A program made the translations under genes and the position numbers. Shown one piece after another: positions 58,768 through 63,382 of a DNA stretch of 63,382 nt. The stretch's first letter is position 1; every line of letters begins with the position of its first letter. The stretch spans positions 1-63,382 of the forward strand of contig NZ_PDCP01000035.1 in NCBI RefSeq assembly GCF_002553505.1, written 5' to 3'. The notes under the pieces are model-generated. The model did no database searches. It was not told where the DNA came from and saw nothing but the letters and a program-made list of their open reading frames with translations. The DNA comes from Mycolicibacterium agri (lineage in GTDB: Bacteria > Actinomycetota > Actinomycetes > Mycobacteriales > Mycobacteriaceae).

Positions 58768-60122
58768 GTCGGATTCCTTTCACTCAACGGTTCGACCTCA
58801 TCGGGTGCGAAGTACAGGTAGCGGCCGTACCAGTCGTGCAGATCGGCGGCCGGGTCGTCCTCGAGGACCACGCCGACGTGCTGGTCCCCGTCGACGGTTT
58901 CATGCACGGAGGTGACCCGCGCGATCTTGTCGGCGAAGAACAGATCCTGGGCGTCGGCCCGCCGCGAGGGGTGCAGCCGAACGCGGCTGCCGCGGCTCAC
59001 CCGCACCCCGTCCACCAGCACGGCGTCAATCTCCGGCCGTACCGCGATGTCGGCCAGCGGATCCCACCAGTCGACACCCTCGGGTATCTCCGGGATCAGC
59101 CCTACACCGTCGGCCGCGTGCGGGTTGCGCAGCACACCGTGTAGGTCGAGCATCGCCTCGGGCGACATCGAGTCGCAGCGGTCGATGATCTGCGCGGCCA
59201 GCGGGTCGGTGGCCCTGGCTGCCGCCTTCTCCTCGTCGGTCATCGTCATGATGCGCAGCGTGAGGATCTCGTCGATCTCGGTGGAGTCGTACAGCGCGCC
59301 CTTGCTCTGCTCGGCGATCTCGGGGTGGTCGTAAAGGATGATCGGCGACACCAGCATCAGCGCGTGGTTGCCGGGCGGGCCGGCCAGCACCGGGAAGCAG
59401 CGGTGGTGTTCGCATTCGGCGACGGTGCCCTCCGCCGACGCAGGCGGGTCGAGAAGCGACACGAATTCACCGTCGCGGACTTCGGCGATGATGTGCGTGC
59501 CGATGAGGGAGACGGCGATCGCATCGTCCTTGTCGGCCGCCGGCGGCGCGGTGTTACGCACCGTCATCGTCAGGCGGACGAAGCCGTCGAGGGGTTCGGC
59601 CGAGAGGTCCAGTTGGGCGTGCAACGCCCGGCGCGTGCGGATCAGCCTGCCGCCGTCTACGTCCTCGATGTCGGTGCCCGCGTCGACGTCGATGGGCAGC
59701 GTCTGCGGCAGGTCGGCCCCGACGTGCAGTGGCCCGAACGAGGCTTCGCGTTCGACCGCCTCATCCCAGCGCAGCCAGGACTGCTCTCCCGACACCAGTT
59801 CGACGACCGGCTCGAATTGCCCTCCGCCGACGTCCTTTTCGACGCCGCGGTGCTGCAACTGCAGGAACCGCACGACGACCGACAGCGTTGGATCGCCCTG
59901 CGGCGCGACGACCATTTGGGCGGACAGCGAGTCGTGCTCGCCGATTCCTGCGTCGACTGCACCCGCAGGCCCCAACACACCGAACTGCCAACGGGTCTGG
60001 TTCTTGCGCGAGTTCGCGCGGTACGGGTAGAGCAGATAGCCCTCGTAGAGCACGGCATCGGCGACGGCACGGGCCCGATCCCAGTCGCCGCGCCTGTTGC
60101 TCCTTGCCTCCGAGGTCGTCAT
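58755..60122 (-). CDS. hydrogenase-cluster protein of unknown function, 455 residues
   Basis: No transmembrane segments. The middle holds ALMLVSPIILYDHPEIAEQS; the C-terminal ~90 residues form a barrel-like segment, GSRVRLHPSRRADAQDLFF...GVVLEDDP, ending RYLYFAPDEVEPL. ATG at 60122 with GAGGAG upstream overlaps the previous stop (ATGA); the open frame further upstream lies inside other genes. I do not recognise the family, but gene order strongly suggests a role in hydrogenase assembly or attachment. Confidence 0.75.
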   Translation of the reverse strand: MTTSEARSNRRGDWDRARAVADAVLYEGYLLYPYRANSRKNQTRWQFGVLGPAGAVDAGIGEHDSLSAQMVVAPQGDPTLSVVVRFLQLQHRGVEKDVGGGQFEPVVELVSGEQSWLRWDEAVEREASFGPLHVGADLPQTLPIDVDAGTDIEDVDGGRLIRTRRALHAQLDLSAEPLDGFVRLTMTVRNTAPPAADKDDAIAVSLIGTHIIAEVRDGEFVSLLDPPASAEGTVAECEHHRCFPVLAGPPGNHALMLVSPIILYDHPEIAEQSKGALYDSTEIDEILTLRIMTMTDEEKAAARATDPLAAQIIDRCDSMSPEAMLDLHGVLRNPHAADGVGLIPEIPEGVDWWDPLADIAVRPEIDAVLVDGVRVSRGSRVRLHPSRRADAQDLFFADKIARVTSVHETVDGDQHVGVVLEDDPAADLHDWYGRYLYFAPDEVEPLSERNPTCKQ

Positions 60123-60763
60123 CGCAACTCCTCGGTCTTGTTCTCCTCCAGCAGCGAGGTCACCGCCTCGTCGAAGGACAGCAGGCCGCGCTCCGACCGG
60201 TATGCCGCCAGAGCGTCGATCGTGTCGCGGTGCAGCCGCAGCCACCCGGTGTTCGGGTAGTGCTGCGCGATGAGGTCGCGCCACACCGACACCGGCATCT
60301 GGAAGCGGTCCTCGCGGTCCCACGGCACCTGCCGCACCTCGAACCCGCGCGGACCCTTGGCGAAAATCGTTCCGCTGAACAGGAACTGCAGCGGCACGCA
60401 GCCGTCGCGAAGGGCGTGTAGATACTTGGCGGCGGCCACCTCGAAGTCGTAGGTGCATTCCAGCGGCAGGGTGACCTGGGTGGCGCCGGTGAATCCCTGC
60501 ACCATCGCGGCGGTCTGCAGCCATTGGAAGTTGTGCATGGTGTTGGCCCACCGTTCGCGCGGCCCGAACAGGTCGAGCAGGCCGGCGGCCTCGTCGTCGG
60601 AGTATCCCCGACGCATCGGTTCGATGCGCACCTGGCAGCGCAACGCGATCGCATGGATCGCGTCGTCGCCGACCGCGGCGACACCCAGTCGCGCATTCAA
60701 AGTCGGGGTGACGGCGTAGCTCTCCGGCTCGATCCCGACGACGGCGAAGGTGATATCGGTCAT
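60119..60763 (-). CDS. hydrogenase-cluster protein, DUF6084-like
   Basis: 214 residues, soluble. ITFAVVGIEPESYAVTPTLNARL at the start, then ALRCQVRIEPMRRGYSDDE, LFGPRERWANTMHNFQW and VPWDREDRFQMPVSVW. The name DUF6084 is from memory. It overlaps both neighbours by four bases. Function unknown; consistently found with [NiFe]-hydrogenase genes as far as I recall. Confidence 0.72.
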   Translation of the reverse strand: MTDITFAVVGIEPESYAVTPTLNARLGVAAVGDDAIHAIALRCQVRIEPMRRGYSDDEAAGLLDLFGPRERWANTMHNFQWLQTAAMVQGFTGATQVTLPLECTYDFEVAAAKYLHALRDGCVPLQFLFSGTIFAKGPRGFEVRQVPWDREDRFQMPVSVWRDLIAQHYPNTGWLRLHRDTIDALAAYRSERGLLSFDEAVTSLLEENKTEELR

Positions 60764-61395
60764 GGCGCCACCAGTTCGCTTTTCGCGTCGAGGATTTCGA
60801 AGAACTCATCGATGAACGCCCTGACCTGCTGGCCGCCGTCGAACCCGTGCCACAGCAGGCGGAGTCGACCGACGAACTCGTAGCAGGTGTCGATCGGCAG
60901 CAGATAGCTGCGCGGCGCGGCGGTTTCGTCCGCATCGCCCACCCGCACCAACACCGCCTCGGTGTCATCGGCGAGCATGTCGACCCGCGGGTCGGCGGCG
61001 CGAATGTCGTTCCACGCCGACAGATCCAGCTCCGACTCGGTGGCGCCGGCCGGCCCCGGATAGAACGCGACGGTGCGACCCAGCGCCGAGTTGCGGAAGA
61101 AGAATGCGAGCCCGACCGGAATCTGCAGCGCCTCCCAATGCCGCCGGTCCAGCGCGAAGTCGGGGAAGGCCAGATAGCGGTCGGGGATGGCGCGGTAGCG
61201 CAACTCGGCGGTGGTGTCGGTGAACAGCAGGTAGCAGCCGCGGCACACACACATCAACTGGCGGCCTTCAACATTCACCACATGCTGGTGTTCGTCGGCG
61301 ATCGGCTCGGCGCACATCTCGCAGCGCTCACCGGCCGGCTGCGGCGCGCTGCGCGCCGCCCGGATACGCGCCAAAACGTCGTACGCGTTGGTCAT
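60760..61395 (-). CDS. hydrogenase-cluster zinc-ribbon protein, DUF5947-like
   Basis: 211 residues. A four-cysteine site near the N-terminus (CEMCAEPIADEHQH and CVCRGCYLLF, about residues 26-57) could hold zinc or iron. The rest is an alpha/beta domain. The name DUF5947 is from memory. ATG at 61395 is the last start of the ATGA chain formed by the 35-bp repeat; no other start fits better. It overlaps the next gene by four bases. Confidence 0.75.
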   Translation of the reverse strand: MTNAYDVLARIRAARSAPQPAGERCEMCAEPIADEHQHVVNVEGRQLMCVCRGCYLLFTDTTAELRYRAIPDRYLAFPDFALDRRHWEALQIPVGLAFFFRNSALGRTVAFYPGPAGATESELDLSAWNDIRAADPRVDMLADDTEAVLVRVGDADETAAPRSYLLPIDTCYEFVGRLRLLWHGFDGGQQVRAFIDEFFEILDAKSELVAP

Positions 61396-61535
61396 ACGCG
61401 ATCCGCCTTCGCTTCTCGCTTGCAAGTCATACGCGATCCGCCTTCGCTTCTCGCTTGCAAGTCATACGCGATCCGCCTTCGCTTCTCGCTCGCAAGTCAT
61501 ACGCGATCCGCCTTCGCTTCTCGCTCGCAAGTCAT
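61392..61535 (-). other. chain of four overlapping 12-codon mini-ORFs
   Basis: Minus-strand ORFs 61535-61497, 61500-61462, 61465-61427 and 61430-61392 each read MTC(E/K)REAKADRV then TGA. Each stop overlaps the next start as ATGA. The first ATG overlaps the stop of the NifU-like gene and the last TGA overlaps the start of the DUF5947-like gene. Each unit carries a purine-rich GAAGCGAAGGCGGA about 10 bp before the next ATG, a weak ribosome site. Translation is inferred. Confidence 0.55.
61395..61534 (-). repeat. 35-bp tandem repeat, four copies, in the hydrogenase operon
   Basis: On the plus strand the unit is TCATACGCGATCCGCCTTCG plus 15 bases. Copies differ only at one position: the two nearer 61395 have CTTGCAAG and the two nearer 61534 have CTCGCAAG. 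It exactly fills the space between two operon genes. A 35-bp period is not a multiple of three, so unlike the thyA-dfrA repeat it restarts rather than extends a frame. Confidence 0.95.
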
Positions 61536-62437
61536 GCGACTGTCTCCTGTTCGGCCAGCGCCATGCACAGCACACCGTCGCGCTCGAGAAGCGGCACCGG
61601 CTCGAGATGTGCATCGGCCGAGCCGTTTCCGTCGACACAGGCGCCGGCGTGAACGACGTCGAAATGCGCGTGGCACCGCGGACACCGCAGTACGACGTCG
61701 CCTCCGGCGCCCATGCGGCGGTGCAACGCGGCACCCGCCAGCGATTCGCCGCAACTGCCGCAGCGGTCGCGGTAGGCGAACAGCGCATCACCCACCCGGC
61801 AGGCCAGCACGGTGCTGCCCCCGACCGCGAAGCCGCCGACCTCACCCGGGGCCAGGCCCGCGAGATCAGGCACCGGGTGCCACGCGTGCGTGCGCACGCG
61901 ACGCAGCAGGTTGTCGACCGGAATCACCGGTGCCGCAGGCTCCGCCGCCACCACCTCGATGGTCGAAATCTCCGGCGCCGCAGCGCGCACCGCGTCCTCG
62001 ACGGCCAACTCGAGGGTGACCGACGACGACGGGCAGCTCTTGCAGCTGCCCGTGAACTGCAGCCGCACGACGTCGCCGTCGACTTCGAGGAGCGCCACGT
62101 CGCCGCCGTGCGAGCCGAGGTAGGGCCGCACGCTATCCAGCGCGTCCTGCACACGCCGCTCGACGGCGTGCGGGTGTAGGCCGTGGACGAGCAACAGGCT
62201 GGCAATGAGATCGTCGGCGGCGAACGCGTCGGCAAGCTCCGGATGCGTTGAAACGGCGATGCGCAGCATCCGTTCCAGCCCGGCGCCGTAGAGGTCGGTT
62301 ATCTCACGGGCCAGTTGCTCGGCACGTTCGCGCGCCACGACGCCACCGGCTGCGCTGGCGTCGAGGAGGTTCTGTATCCGATCGCCCGCCGTGCGCCACT
62401 GTGCATCTTGATCGGGGTTCTCCGGGCGATGCGGCAT
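61532..62437 (-). CDS. NifU-domain protein with a Rieske-like C-terminal domain
   Basis: 301 residues. The NifU C-terminal domain (about 95-160) has GSCKSCPSS, the CxxC that carries a [4Fe-4S] cluster. The C-terminal ~90 residues follow the Rieske/NirD pattern, but where CxH and CPxH are expected it reads RCGSCGESLAG and LRCPRCHAHFD, giving two CxxC pairs. It could bind a rubredoxin-like iron, zinc or an altered cluster. It is directly downstream of the large subunit gene, so an electron-transfer or cluster-delivery role is likely. Confidence 0.82.
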   Translation of the reverse strand: MPHRPENPDQDAQWRTAGDRIQNLLDASAAGGVVARERAEQLAREITDLYGAGLERMLRIAVSTHPELADAFAADDLIASLLLVHGLHPHAVERRVQDALDSVRPYLGSHGGDVALLEVDGDVVRLQFTGSCKSCPSSSVTLELAVEDAVRAAAPEISTIEVVAAEPAAPVIPVDNLLRRVRTHAWHPVPDLAGLAPGEVGGFAVGGSTVLACRVGDALFAYRDRCGSCGESLAGAALHRRMGAGGDVVLRCPRCHAHFDVVHAGACVDGNGSADAHLEPVPLLERDGVLCMALAEQETVA

Positions 62438-62440
62438 ATG

Positions 62441-63382
62441 TCATTCCCCGGTGACGGACTGGGTGGGGGAGTGCAACCTCTCGATCTTCTTGCCCTTGCC
62501 CAGATACATGTGCACACCGCAGGGCAGGCACGGATCGAAGCTGCGCACCGTGCGCATGATGTCGATGCCCTTGAAGTGCTCCCTGTCGTTCTCCTCGAAG
62601 ATCGGCTGGCCTTGCACCGCATCCTCATACGGCCCCGGAGTGCCGTAGCTGTCGCGGGGGTTGGCGTTCCACGGCGTCGGCGGATACGGGTGGTAGTTGG
62701 CGATCTTGCCGTCCCGGATCACCATGTGATGGCTCAGCACGCCGCGCACCGCCTCGGTGAACCCGCAGCCGATACCCTCCTTCGGCACCTCGAACTTCTC
62801 CCACGTCTTCGTGCGACCGGCGCGGATCTCGCCGAGCGCCTTCTCGGCGAAGTGCAGTGCGCATGCCGCGGCATAGGCCTGGAAGTACGTTCTGGCGCGG
62901 TTGCGTTCAATCGTATTGCTGCCGTACTGCGGGATCTTCCACTCCAGCGAGACCGGACCCTTGAGCGCAGTTTTCGGCAGGTTGATCTGCACGCTGTTGC
63001 CCGTCGCCTTGACGTAGCCGATGTCGACCAGGCCCGCCAGTGCGGTCGCCCACAGTCGGGCCAGCGGACCGCCGCCGGTGTCCAGCGCCAGATGATCCTT
63101 GCCGTCGAACCAGCGCGGCGCCATCACCCAGCTGTATGCCCCGTCGAAGTCGCGCTTCTGCGGCCGCGGGTTGGTGTGCTGGTTCCAGGGGTGGCGCCGA
63201 TCCACCGGATTGCCGAGCGGATCGGTCTTGACGAACATCTCCTGGTCGGTCCAGTCGTCGTAGTAGCTGTGGCCCAAAAGGATTCGGATGCCGAGGTTGA
63301 TGTCGACCAGCGAATGGGTGTGCAGCTTGCCGTCGATCACCACGCCGGGCGTGACGAACATGGCGTTGCCCCACTTTTCCAT
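62441..63382 (-). CDS. hhyL: [NiFe]-hydrogenase large subunit, C-terminal part
   Basis: The last 313 residues; the gene continues past the window end. The C-terminal nickel motif is DPCLPCGVH, followed by a 22-residue tail (MYLGKGKKIERLHS...) that the maturation protease should remove after the histidine. The DPCLPCGVH form and the accessory genes suit the group 1h, high-affinity uptake hydrogenase (Hhy) of M. smegmatis, which oxidises atmospheric H2. The group call is inferred. The small subunit gene is expected just upstream. Confidence 0.9.
   Translation of the reverse strand: MEKWGNAMFVTPGVVIDGKLHTHSLVDINLGIRILLGHSYYDDWTDQEMFVKTDPLGNPVDRRHPWNQHTNPRPQKRDFDGAYSWVMAPRWFDGKDHLALDTGGGPLARLWATALAGLVDIGYVKATGNSVQINLPKTALKGPVSLEWKIPQYGSNTIERNRARTYFQAYAAACALHFAEKALGEIRAGRTKTWEKFEVPKEGIGCGFTEAVRGVLSHHMVIRDGKIANYHPYPPTPWNANPRDSYGTPGPYEDAVQGQPIFEENDREHFKGIDIMRTVRSFDPCLPCGVHMYLGKGKKIERLHSPTQSVTGE

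Noticed and set aside
58755..61250. One 831-codon open frame over the hydrogenase accessory genes
   Set aside because: Only the last 455 codons make a coherent protein with its own ribosome site; the upstream part is an out-of-frame reading of two other genes that overlap neatly.
61395..61534. CRISPR-like array in the hydrogenase operon
   Set aside because: Units are contiguous without unique spacers, there are no cas genes, and the repeats are phased with start and stop codons.
1..63382. tRNA or rRNA genes
   Set aside because: No cloverleaf T-loop patterns or rRNA-like conserved stretches were noticed on reading; a covariance-model scan would be needed to be certain.

Overview
The window reads as chromosome of a GC-rich, fast-growing mycobacterium (Mycolicibacterium type). 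From about 5 kb to 50.5 kb the gene order follows the block known in M. tuberculosis as Rv2795c to Rv2738c: pptH-pptT-truB, mntR/ribF, rpsO-gpsI-pepR, ald/aldR, dapB, thyA-dfrA, thyX-dapA-rnj, an Rv2751/2750/2749-like trio, ftsK/argA, pgsA3-clgR-pspA-pspM, ephG, a glycosyltransferase and a DUF3046 gene. A blaS-type class A beta-lactamase between pepR and ald, and a [NiFe]-hydrogenase locus after the DUF3046 gene, fit M. smegmatis-like environmental species rather than the tuberculosis complex. All identifications come from reading protein motifs and gene order; no database search was run.

Layout. 0-5 kb: an IS481-type transposase remnant, a methyltransferase, an EchA16-like crotonase, DUF2277/DUF1802 genes and a CocE-type hydrolase pair. 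5-11.5 kb: CoA/phosphopantetheine control (pptH, pptT), truB, an inserted secreted PE-PPE-domain hydrolase, mntR and ribF. 11.5-20.6 kb: rpsO, gpsI, pepR, blaS, a rhomboid protease, a frameshifted YchJ-like gene, ald/aldR and a cyclase-fold protein. 20.6-26.1 kb: an accessory module of a large LuxR-type ATPase regulator, an F420-type oxidoreductase and a flavin hydroxylase. 26.1-38.9 kb: lysine and folate/thymidylate genes (dapB, thyA, dfrA, thyX, dapA) with rnj. Within this block, at 32.7-35.5 kb, lies a patch with an orphan colicin-type immunity gene, a TetR regulator, a frameshifted flavin monooxygenase and two palindromic operators. 38.9-50.5 kb: two secreted paralogues, the methyltransferase/SDR/ABM trio, ftsK, and the ClgR-PspA-PspM envelope-stress operon behind a SigE/SigH-like promoter. 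50.5-63.4 kb (minus strand): maturation and accessory genes of a group 1h-like [NiFe]-hydrogenase. The large subunit is cut by the window end, and the small subunit must lie beyond it.

The most unusual structures are two tandem-repeat linkers placed exactly between operon neighbours. Between thyA and dfrA, a 33-bp repeat forms a 42-codon ORF that overlaps both neighbours through ATGA. Between the NifU-like gene and the DUF5947-like gene of the hydrogenase operon, four 35-bp repeats each encode a 12-residue mini-ORF, and all are chained by ATGA stop/start overlaps. Both resemble the architecture of MIRU elements and look like translational-coupling relays. The hydrogenase operon also has two SIS-fold genes, one fused to a HypC-like domain, a NifU protein with a Rieske-like domain in which the ligand histidines appear replaced by cysteines, and several conserved proteins of unknown function, including a 39-residue membrane peptide.
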